From positions 120,329 through 184,328 of the forward strand of contig MKTB01000005.1 of the NCBI GenBank assembly GCA_001897525.1: 64,000 bases of DNA, read 5' to 3'. Position 1 is the first letter of the stretch, and the number at the start of each line of letters is the position of its first letter. This document shows, piece after piece, positions 52,702 to 60,420 of this stretch. Both the position numbers and the translations under genes were made by a program. The notes under the pieces are model-generated. The model saw only the letters and a program-made list of their open reading frames with translations, searched no databases and had not been told where the DNA came from. The DNA comes from Bacteroidetes bacterium 43-16. GTDB taxonomy: Bacteria; Bacteroidota; Bacteroidia; Chitinophagales; Chitinophagaceae.

Positions 52702-52750
52702 GATGACGGTATTACTATGTAAATGACAGTATTGCGCTCCAATTGACATG
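52702..52750 (-). promoter_or_regulatory. Three LytTR-like sites, 20 bp apart, upstream of lanB
   Basis: On the minus strand the units are CATGTCAAT (complement 52742-52750), ACTGTCATT (52722-52730) and ACCGTCATC (52702-52710). Spacing and orientation are the same as upstream of the precursor. The longer shared block is CTGTCATTTACATAGTAAT-like. The nearest unit begins 44 bp before a -7-like TAAATTGG (complement 52659-52666), against 45 bp at the precursor promoter. Confidence 0.65.
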
Positions 52751-52817
52751 AAAAATCTGTCTTTAGGATATATACATATTACTGCCTATTAGATAAAAAT
52801 CCAAAACCTCAACCTAT

Positions 52818-52866
52818 TTCACCACGAACTGAACTAGTTCACCACTTTATTTTCTCTATTTCACCA
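52818..52866 (+). promoter_or_regulatory. Phased TTCACCA repeats and promoter of the RteC gene
   Basis: TTCACCA begins at 52818, 52838 and 52860 (steps of 20 and 22). The last unit is 49 bp before CATTTTTG (52909-52916), one base off TAnnTTTG. The same motif class and 49-bp distance occur upstream of the 21678 lipoprotein gene. An activator-type promoter is likely. Confidence 0.55.
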
Positions 52867-52953
52867 TTCTTGCTAAGCCAAATACTTTCTTAAGTAAGGC
52901 TCAATTGACATTTTTGTCCAACAACAAATGACATTTCATCAAAATGCTGCGAT

Positions 52954-53799
52954 ATGAGAAAGTTTACAGAAGAGCTGCTACAGCACACGCAATCAAAGAT
53001 TCTTAAGGTTACCAAAAGAGGAGCAACAGGCTTTGAGCTGTACAATTCATGTTATCAGATATTAAGAGTTACATTCAGGCAATTAAAGAAATTTATCATC
53101 CATTATAACTTCAAAAATCAAAATGAGGAGATTGAATTCTTTAAAGAGATAAAGCCAGTTTTTCAGGCTCAGCTGATGTACTACATGGAACTGATACAGA
53201 TTGAGATCCGAAAACCGACAGTGTCGGAGAGGAGGGAACTGGTCAAATATTACCGTAATGTATCCTGTCATTATCAGGGATTACTGAAACGGAATGAACT
53301 GTTTATGCAATACATCCGCACGCAGCTTACTAATGGTGATCACCTGATGTTCGTCCGGTCATCAGAGGCAGAGCAGATGTTGCTCACTGATATTCTGGAT
53401 CTGGATGACCGCTTTTCTACACCTGCCAGTTCGGAACTTGGCAAAATAAAAGCACACGAAATGCTCATTGAACATATGGGAGATAAGGTTATGGAGCTAA
53501 AGACAGGAGAGGCCCTGATCGACCAACAACCCTTTTCAACCATATGGACAGGCAGTAAGGTCGCACTTATAGAACTAGCCTATGCTTTACACGCCAGCAA
53601 AATGATCAATCATGGCATGGTAGATATAAGGCAAATTATACAGGCATTAGAAGGAATATTTAAAATACAGCTTACTGATTTTTATCGCGTATTCCAGAAT
53701 ATTCGCATCCGGCAGGGCAGTCGAACGACTTTTTTGGATGAGTTAAAGGAAAAAATATTGGAACGGATGGATGATACGGATATGAATTATCGGGAATAA
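52954..53799 (+). CDS. RteC-domain protein
   Basis: A 281-aa protein. It is helical throughout; the N-terminal half has YNSCYQILRVTFRQLKKFII and EIEFFKEIKPVFQAQLMYYM. The C-terminal half (STIWTGSKVALIELAYALHA, INHGMVDIRQIIQALEGIFK) carries the region conserved in RteC proteins. RteC of CTnDOT controls excision genes after tetracycline induction; many chromosomal relatives exist with other targets. It is divergent from lanB. A link to the lanthipeptide locus is not shown. Confidence 0.85.
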   Translation: MRKFTEELLQHTQSKILKVTKRGATGFELYNSCYQILRVTFRQLKKFIIHYNFKNQNEEIEFFKEIKPVFQAQLMYYMELIQIEIRKPTVSERRELVKYYRNVSCHYQGLLKRNELFMQYIRTQLTNGDHLMFVRSSEAEQMLLTDILDLDDRFSTPASSELGKIKAHEMLIEHMGDKVMELKTGEALIDQQPFSTIWTGSKVALIELAYALHASKMINHGMVDIRQIIQALEGIFKIQLTDFYRVFQNIRIRQGSRTTFLDELKEKILERMDDTDMNYRE

Positions 53800-53833
53800 A
53801 TGGGAGGATGGGGTATGGAATTGGTTATGGAAA

Positions 53834-53867
53834 AATAAACAGGCAGCACTTTCGCTGCCTGTTTATT
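53834..53867. terminator. Bidirectional rho-independent terminator
   Basis: A perfect 14-bp stem AATAAACAGGCAGC/GCTGCCTGTTTATT with a six-base loop lies between the convergent rteC and DUF4844-like genes. Confidence 0.9.
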
Positions 53868-53876
53868 TAGATCCTA

Positions 53877-54227
53877 CTAAATATCAAAACCATATAACCA
53901 TGTGTTTATAGCTCCTCCGGAACTCTCCAAGTCTATAGCATCCAAGATATCTTCAAAATAGCCGCATAGCTTTTCACGATCCTCTGTATCCAGATTATAG
54001 TTATCAAATCGCTCTAAACCACTAGCAATTAGAGACTGGTATTCCTCATCTGTTGGCCTGCCATTTTCTGAAGCGTGAATGAATGTATCAATTACCGAAT
54101 GGTAGGTTGATAAAAGAGCAGTCTTGTCAATATCTCTGGCAAAGTCGACGTTAATACCATCATTTTCAAATTTTGAAACAGTTTTGAGTGTAATTAAATT
54201 CTCTATTATTTCCTTATTTGTAAGCAT
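53877..54227 (-). CDS. DUF4844-like small protein (116 aa)
   Basis: A helical, acidic protein. FARDIDKTALLSTYHSVIDT, then ASENGRPTDEEYQSLIASGL, then GYFEDILDAIDLESSGGAIN with a C-terminal WLYGFD. The LESSGG-x-x-N-x-x-YGFD ending recalls DUF4844. It lies 14 bp after the 54242 gene on the same strand. Proteins of this type are often found among immunity genes of polymorphic toxins; the function is unknown. Confidence 0.65.
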   Translation of the reverse strand: MLTNKEIIENLITLKTVSKFENDGINVDFARDIDKTALLSTYHSVIDTFIHASENGRPTDEEYQSLIASGLERFDNYNLDTEDREKLCGYFEDILDAIDLESSGGAINTWLYGFDI

Positions 54228-54241
54228 AAATTGATTGATTT

Positions 54242-54682
54242 TTAAACTAGCTTGTTTTCTATGAACAATTTCTCCAAATCATTCTTAAAAGCCAGAAGAT
54301 TGAAATCCTTGACTTTTTTAGGCAACTTTAAATCGTTAAAGGATTCAAGGATGGCTTTTGCTACAATTGACTGCAATGCTATCCCTTCAAGGTCCTTTAG
54401 TAATTCATAATCAGGTTTAACATCCCACCCTAAATTTTTCGAAATTTCTACAGGATTACCTATTCCATCTTTAATGATTTTGAAGTCGATATATGAAGGT
54501 TTCCGAACCTTGAAAAACTTCTCCGCTTGTGGGCGAACTGATATAATACCTATAAGAATTTCTTTTACATCTAAACCGTAATCTTTTTCTTCAAAAAAAG
54601 CACGTAAGTTTTTGGACATATTGTTAATAATAAAAGTTTGAGTTTGCGCTAAACTCGTCTCTTGAGTTAATCCGAATTTCAT
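54242..54682 (-). CDS. Hypothetical protein (146 aa), possible immunity protein
   Basis: A soluble protein: MKFGLTQETSLAQTQTFIIN, then YIDFKIIKDGIGNPVEISKN and LGWDVKPDYELL. It ends with a helical LAFKNDLEKLFIENKLV. An internal ATG (residue 22) is a second possible start. It is separated from the toxin locus by a terminator, so it has its own promoter. Position next to an RHS toxin suggests immunity to that or a lost toxin; this is inference only. Confidence 0.6.
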   Translation of the reverse strand: MKFGLTQETSLAQTQTFIINNMSKNLRAFFEEKDYGLDVKEILIGIISVRPQAEKFFKVRKPSYIDFKIIKDGIGNPVEISKNLGWDVKPDYELLKDLEGIALQSIVAKAILESFNDLKLPKKVKDFNLLAFKNDLEKLFIENKLV

Positions 54683-54761
54683 TAATATTTTGTTTAAGTT
54701 ATTACCTAAATATTCTATTACCTGGAGGTAAATGATTATGATTAAAAAAATATGCCCAACA

Positions 54762-54797
54762 AAAAACCGGAAGGTATTACTATTCTTTCCGGTTTTT
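54762..54797 (-). terminator. Rho-independent terminator
   Basis: On the minus strand an AAAAACCGGAA/TTCCGGTTTTT stem is followed by a TTTTTTG run. It ends the RHS/immunity transcript before the 54682 gene. Confidence 0.82.
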
Positions 54798-54923
54798 ATT
54801 GTTTTATTAATGAAATTAAACCAAATTGTCCTATTGAAATCTAGTCGTATATCTGTCTTAAAAATATAGTAAATACTTATCTTGTAAGTGTTTGAAAACC
54901 AATTAATATATTTTATAAATTAC

Positions 54924-55754
54924 CTACAAGTAAATATGCCATTTGGAGGTATTCCTATTTGATAGGACTTTTTCTATTTTTTCAATGTCTTCGGTTGTCG
55001 CCAGATCAAATTCTTCCATAAACTCATCCTTATTCAGATCAGGTTCCAGATTGAAAATCATAGAGATTTGATCTTTGTCTAATTTGTATTCAAACCTAAT
55101 TCGTTCCAAATGGCCTTTTTTTCCCACGATGATAAATGTATTGGCATCCTCCCATCTTACCTCTGATACTATTCGATTATGTTCCCAAAACAGGTTATAA
55201 AACGAATTAAGGGTTATTATTTTATGCCGGCTTATGAGTTCATCCTTTTCTTTAACTGCTAAATAGTAATGGTAAAATCCTGGCTCACAAACTGTTTCTA
55301 TTTGCATATACCGTTTAACTCCCTTAAGACGCTTCCTCTTAGTAATATTTACAAATGTGTAATCTAATGCATCAATCTGGTTAAAGGCATCCATTAATTG
55401 ATCCATATCCCAACTCATAAACTCTGCCGCCCGGTAGATGCCTTCCTTAAACATGGCGATAATCGTTTTCTTTTTTTCGTAAATATCACTCAGATTAGCA
55501 TAATGTTCAAAATCAAAGTACATATAAAAGTTAAGCAAAGGATAATCACCTTTAATCGGCTTATCCATTCTTTCTTCATCTTTACTTTGCACTAAATAAA
55601 GTCGCAAACCTGTCGAACCTAATTTGATTTTTTTTAAATAATGGTATTCTACGAAATTCTGAATTACGGATATTTCACGGGCGATCACGGAATATTGTAC
55701 ATCTCTTAATTTTAAAGCTGGACCTTTTCTCCAAATAAAACAATCAAAAACCAT
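54924..55754 (-). CDS. Probable cognate immunity protein of the RHS toxin (276 aa)
   Basis: A soluble protein without signal peptide: MVFDCFIWRKGPALKLRDVQ, IYEKKKTIIAMFKEGIYRAA, then LISRHKIITLNSFYNLFWEH. It starts 21 bp after the stop of the RHS-core gene, exactly where immunity genes lie, and a terminator follows. The rule that the gene directly downstream of a polymorphic toxin encodes immunity supports the call; no family was recognised. Confidence 0.65.
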   Translation of the reverse strand: MVFDCFIWRKGPALKLRDVQYSVIAREISVIQNFVEYHYLKKIKLGSTGLRLYLVQSKDEERMDKPIKGDYPLLNFYMYFDFEHYANLSDIYEKKKTIIAMFKEGIYRAAEFMSWDMDQLMDAFNQIDALDYTFVNITKRKRLKGVKRYMQIETVCEPGFYHYYLAVKEKDELISRHKIITLNSFYNLFWEHNRIVSEVRWEDANTFIIVGKKGHLERIRFEYKLDKDQISMIFNLEPDLNKDEFMEEFDLATTEDIEKIEKVLSNRNTSKWHIYL

Positions 55755-55775
55755 ATTATTTCTATTTAATTAAAA

Positions 55776-58700
55776 TTATCGTTTATCTAAATATGTGGGG
55801 TTTTTTCTTGGATCAGGGCGAAACTGTCTAGGTGGAAGATTTTCCCAATTTCCCTGATTCATGAAATATTGCGAAACATGGTACAATTCTATCATTTTAG
55901 CCATTTGCCTTCCTGGCACATTATAAGCTACCCAATTCCAAGAATACGTACCAGTTCCTTCTCTATTATATTTATTAACCTGATATTGAGGTCTGTTTTC
56001 TGGAAAATCCGCATTACCAGTTATTCCGTACTTTTGTATTTCCCATTGAGAGGCTATACCTCCACCTTTGTAAATTACATAAACTCCATGAGGGTTTTGA
56101 TTATTATTACTATTTCCATGTAAATATATAGGAACTCTTCCTGTTTCTGCAGCTTCTTTTAGCCCAGTTTTATATAATAATGCATCTCTATTTGTTAAAG
56201 TCGATCCTGCTCCGGCCTGTAATGGAATTGCTACTGCCGTGACCGTTAAACTTATGCTACGTACAGCCGCTGCAGCTACTGTGGCAAAGTCGAACGATAT
56301 TTCAATACCTGATGTTATTGTAATGGACTTAAGGTATTCACTAAAAACTGATATGCCTATTGGCATTCCAATTGCGCCAGCCCCCGCTTGTAATGCCTCA
56401 TTCTGCGTACCATTACTTTCGGCACTCACATTCCCGGCTGCTGCCAAGCCTGCGCGGAATTCATTCTGGACAGCTTCCTCTTTCTTTGCCTCTAGCCCTT
56501 CAGCCTCTTCCTCTCGTTCTTTTTTGATTTTGGCATGGAAAGCATCCTGATCAGCATTCATTATCTGGTCCAGCAATGCATACCTGGCATTCGTATTTAC
56601 CGGCCAAATAGGGGCAACAAAATCAACTGCCAGTAGTGCTGAAGCCCCATTATCATAAGACTTGTAAGCCATGCCTAATGGATCCACCATCATGGCCGGG
56701 TTGCAACCCATAGCATGATAAGGACTCAATACCTGTTGTCCGGCCTTATCTGCTAAAGCATCTAAGGCTAAAAATCTGCCTAACTGTGGGTCGTACTGCC
56801 TGTTGTGAAAATCCATCCAGTTCAGGCCGGCTTCTTCCCTGTATTCATTGCCCTGGTAGCGCTGGCGGTTGGGCAATGAACCTGAAGCAGTACTTCCCCA
56901 ACCCTTAATAGGTAAACCATAAGGATAGTAATGTTTCTCTTCCAGTAAGGCCCCCGGAGTCAGGGTTACGGCAAGATTATCAAAATACACCTGCTCTGCC
57001 CCCTGGTTAGACAAATATACGGCGATATAACCATTCTGAGGTATTTCTATGGCTTCTTCGGTACCTATAGTTTTCCAGTCAGTTGATCCGTCGGCCTGCC
57101 AGAGCCGGCTGTTTTCTGCCACTAATTTCATGTGCTCATCAAAGAACAGGTAATTGAGATAAGACCTTGGCCGGGTACTATCGGTCTCTGCTGCCTGCAG
57201 GGCCTCATACGCACTTTGCAGACCCGGATCACTACCAGCATTCAGCAAATTGGCTCCGGCTCCTTCGCTGCCTGTGGTGGCCGCAGCGCCTCCGGCCATA
57301 GTATTCAGAACTTGTGTAATGACTTGTTCTCCACTAACAACATCTTCGGGCTGGTTCTGTAATTGTTCATAGAAGTTTTCTGCATTAACGGCTATCTTAT
57401 CACCGGCCATTACTTTCAGCAGGATGGAAGTACCTACAGGGTGCTGGCTACCTTCCAGCAGAGCGGCTTTCACATCTGAAGTACCGGTACTGGCAGGTTT
57501 TACTTCGCTTAATTCACTTACCTTATCAAAAAACTGTTCTTCTGTAGCCGCTTCGGCACTTTCATATCCGGCGCTATAGCTGCGCATTTCCATACCTCCG
57601 GGACCTATGATGACATCTGGTGGTACATCGGCAATCACCGCACGTATATTACCCAGCCGATCTTTGATCAGGAATTCTTCTTTCAGATTGCCCGGTTTCA
57701 GATTGGTGCGGCCTGCCGGGGTGCTCATATACTGGGCAACATTGTCCTCGTAAACGATATTGCCGATATAGTGGAGCCTTTTGGTCACACTGCCTTCTTT
57801 AATGATCTCGCCCAATTTGCTGCCACCGGCATTATAGAGGTAGTTAATGCTGTTACCATTACTATAGGTAATGGTAGCAGGTTTGCCAAACCAGGTGTAC
57901 ACTACATTGCTGATGCCTTTGGACAGATCAGCGCTCAGGTTCGCCCCTGCATCATAGCTGTAGCCTTGTGCAGTACCGTTTACAAATTCTCCAAGATTAT
58001 AAGCTGTAGTATTACTGTCTACTACTTTCTGTAGTTTATTACTGTTGTCCTGATAGGTATAGGCAAGCCGATCAATAGCAATCGGAGGTTCCATTGCACC
58101 AACCTGAATGCCCCATCTTTGCAGGTTAGTAATATTACCCTGTTCATCATAGTTTGCATATTCCGTATAATCCAAAAATTCATTGCTCCAACTGGTAAGT
58201 ACAGTATTGATGCCGGCATTTCCTAAATAATATACGCCACTTCTCATACGGCCAGCTTTATCGTATTGGTAGGCATATGCAGAACTCATTGCTGCCGAAG
58301 AGCCGCGCCATACAACTCCGGCAACATTGCCGTCGTATTTCGGGGAGGTGAAGCCATAATCATAGCGCAGAGCTTCACCGAAGCGGATATTACGGTCTTC
58401 TTTGTTACCTGTGAGGGCATAGTATTCGTTAATACCTTTAAGCTCGCCCCGGATATTATAGGTAAAGGCCTGGGATTCGGCATTATTGCCAAATACCTTC
58501 ATCGTCAGCTGTCCCAGTTCATTATAGGTATTGCTTTCCAGATCGCGCCAGCCTATCTCGTTATTGATGCGGTGTTGCATTTTCAGCAGGCGGCCACTGT
58601 AATCTTCGTAAACGTATTTGTATTGTTCTTTGATGTTGCGGGGGCTACCCAGGTTGATGGTCGCATTTTTTACCGTAAACAGGGTTTTGCCCATATAGTC

Positions 58701-60401
58701 ATAGACACTGGCCATGGTGTCTTTTCCGCCGCTGGCATTCTGATGTATCGTATAGATGTTGCGGCCTTCTTTATCATAGAAGGCTTTGTTATAGCTCCAG
58801 TCGCTCAGCCCGTCGCCGGTAAGACCTGCTGGCCTTACGGTCTTTACAGCAGTAGCTGTCAACATCCCGAAAACGGAGGCCCTTTCCTGATAAGGCTCTG
58901 CATCAGGGGTGGTGCTCACTATAGTGCTTACGGCACTGTTGCTGAAAACATCATTATATAAAGGGCTTTGGGTGGCCGTGAGGTCGTAGCTGTCGTAATA
59001 ATTGATACTTAGTTCACTAAAATTATTAATGGCAACGTTAGGACGGCTGTTCTTCCCGGCACCCCATAGATAGTAGCCGATTTCATTAATCCCTTCAACT
59101 GTATTATTATTAATTGCTTGTTGCCATGTTTGCCTGGTTCGCACGCTACTGAGTAAGCCGGTGACCATTATCCTGTTTTTATCATCATACAGAATAACCT
59201 CCCAAACTTTCTGATCGGCTTCTAAGGGGGAACGCCGTAAAACAGTACGACCGGTATTGTCATATACAAGCTCTGTATAGGCTGGTAGTCTGCCCGTTAC
59301 TTCACCCGGTTTATGGATGGCATATTGCCGGCCTTTTGCATCGTACTGGTAGGCAAAGCAGAGTTCTGCCAGTACGGCATTTGGCAGGCTCCAACCGTTG
59401 TTTTGGGCATAGCTTACTGCTTTAGGCGGCAGGACATAGCGCAAACGTCCCATTTCGTCATAGACATAATAGGTATAGGCGTATTTGTAGCTAAGGGTAA
59501 CGGTATTGGGGGGTGTAACGGTGGACACCTGGTCCAGTAAGGCCGCTTCATACACGGGTTTGCCTTCTTTATCGCTAAAGACCCACTTCCAGGACCCCTC
59601 TGGACTGATAGTTACCGTACCATTCAGGCTTCCTGCTGCATAAGTACCTGTAGAAACGGGCAATCCATTAACGGCAATATCCCAGATCCGGATATTGTAG
59701 GCGGCCTGCTCCGGTGCATTAGCTACACTCTGGCTTTCTTTATTGAGGATAAAGGCAGTCTTGGTTCCCCTGTTCTGACCGGTACGGCTCAGACCGGGCA
59801 AATAGGTGGTACTACTGCGCTCGGTAGTACTGGAGGTATTACTTACTTTAGTGACGGAAAGCCCTTTCATATTATTTGCAGCGCCTCCTTCTTCCGGATA
59901 GCGACTGCTCGTATTATGATAATTTTCAGATAAGTACAGTGCATTTGGTTCATACATAATCGTATTGCCGGCAAGTATTAGCGGCTTGAAACTATAGCCT
60001 TCTGTACTGGAACGGGTATCTACCGGTTGATAAAGTGCCTGATAGCTGGTTCCGTTTTTAGAAAATGAGGGAATAACGGATTGAATCACCTGCCCGGAGC
60101 CACCCAGGTACTGTATGCTTTTTGCCACATTCACCGGGTTGGTTGCCGCATGATAATTGGCTGATGTAGTATCCCTTTGTTTGGGATTCAACACCATCAC
60201 ATGACGCATATCTTCTGCTAGAAAATCCGGATCATAGGCAGGAACCGGGGCACCACCACCCGGAGCTATTGTTCCGGGAACAACTGCCTGCGTTACATTT
60301 GGGCTATTTTGGCTAAAACCTGCTAAACTGCCCAGCATGAGGCTAAGGACAAAAACTGTTTTATAACAGGAATGATATATTGATTCTTTTATTATAGACA
60401 T
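55776..60401 (-). CDS. RHS-repeat polymorphic toxin with GIY-YIG-like C-terminus
   Basis: A 1541-aa protein. Signal segment (KTVFVLSLMLGSLAGFSQ) is followed by an N-terminal region (DUF6443-like), many YD repeats (YVYDEMGRLRYVLPPKA, YDAKGRQYAIHKPG) and an RHS core end (LNWMDFHNRQYDPQLGRFLA, then MMVDPLG near residue 1243). The last 297 residues are the variable part: a linker with a hydrophobic stretch, then from about 1438 HGVYVIYKGG and KYGITGN-x5-RP, ending WENLPPRQFRPD. This has the order of a GIY-YIG/URI-type nuclease. The toxic activity is inferred; the domain match is partial. Confidence 0.82.
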   Translation of the reverse strand: MSIIKESIYHSCYKTVFVLSLMLGSLAGFSQNSPNVTQAVVPGTIAPGGGAPVPAYDPDFLAEDMRHVMVLNPKQRDTTSANYHAATNPVNVAKSIQYLGGSGQVIQSVIPSFSKNGTSYQALYQPVDTRSSTEGYSFKPLILAGNTIMYEPNALYLSENYHNTSSRYPEEGGAANNMKGLSVTKVSNTSSTTERSSTTYLPGLSRTGQNRGTKTAFILNKESQSVANAPEQAAYNIRIWDIAVNGLPVSTGTYAAGSLNGTVTISPEGSWKWVFSDKEGKPVYEAALLDQVSTVTPPNTVTLSYKYAYTYYVYDEMGRLRYVLPPKAVSYAQNNGWSLPNAVLAELCFAYQYDAKGRQYAIHKPGEVTGRLPAYTELVYDNTGRTVLRRSPLEADQKVWEVILYDDKNRIMVTGLLSSVRTRQTWQQAINNNTVEGINEIGYYLWGAGKNSRPNVAINNFSELSINYYDSYDLTATQSPLYNDVFSNSAVSTIVSTTPDAEPYQERASVFGMLTATAVKTVRPAGLTGDGLSDWSYNKAFYDKEGRNIYTIHQNASGGKDTMASVYDYMGKTLFTVKNATINLGSPRNIKEQYKYVYEDYSGRLLKMQHRINNEIGWRDLESNTYNELGQLTMKVFGNNAESQAFTYNIRGELKGINEYYALTGNKEDRNIRFGEALRYDYGFTSPKYDGNVAGVVWRGSSAAMSSAYAYQYDKAGRMRSGVYYLGNAGINTVLTSWSNEFLDYTEYANYDEQGNITNLQRWGIQVGAMEPPIAIDRLAYTYQDNSNKLQKVVDSNTTAYNLGEFVNGTAQGYSYDAGANLSADLSKGISNVVYTWFGKPATITYSNGNSINYLYNAGGSKLGEIIKEGSVTKRLHYIGNIVYEDNVAQYMSTPAGRTNLKPGNLKEEFLIKDRLGNIRAVIADVPPDVIIGPGGMEMRSYSAGYESAEAATEEQFFDKVSELSEVKPASTGTSDVKAALLEGSQHPVGTSILLKVMAGDKIAVNAENFYEQLQNQPEDVVSGEQVITQVLNTMAGGAAATTGSEGAGANLLNAGSDPGLQSAYEALQAAETDSTRPRSYLNYLFFDEHMKLVAENSRLWQADGSTDWKTIGTEEAIEIPQNGYIAVYLSNQGAEQVYFDNLAVTLTPGALLEEKHYYPYGLPIKGWGSTASGSLPNRQRYQGNEYREEAGLNWMDFHNRQYDPQLGRFLALDALADKAGQQVLSPYHAMGCNPAMMVDPLGMAYKSYDNGASALLAVDFVAPIWPVNTNARYALLDQIMNADQDAFHAKIKKEREEEAEGLEAKKEEAVQNEFRAGLAAAGNVSAESNGTQNEALQAGAGAIGMPIGISVFSEYLKSITITSGIEISFDFATVAAAAVRSISLTVTAVAIPLQAGAGSTLTNRDALLYKTGLKEAAETGRVPIYLHGNSNNNQNPHGVYVIYKGGGIASQWEIQKYGITGNADFPENRPQYQVNKYNREGTGTYSWNWVAYNVPGRQMAKMIELYHVSQYFMNQGNWENLPPRQFRPDPRKNPTYLDKR

Positions 60402-60420
60402 TGTTAAGGTTTTAGGGGAA

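Noticed and set aside
58266..58961. Plus-strand 231-codon frame inside the RHS gene
   Set aside because: It is the shadow of the RHS repeats on the other strand; long shadows are expected in repeat-rich GC-richer genes.
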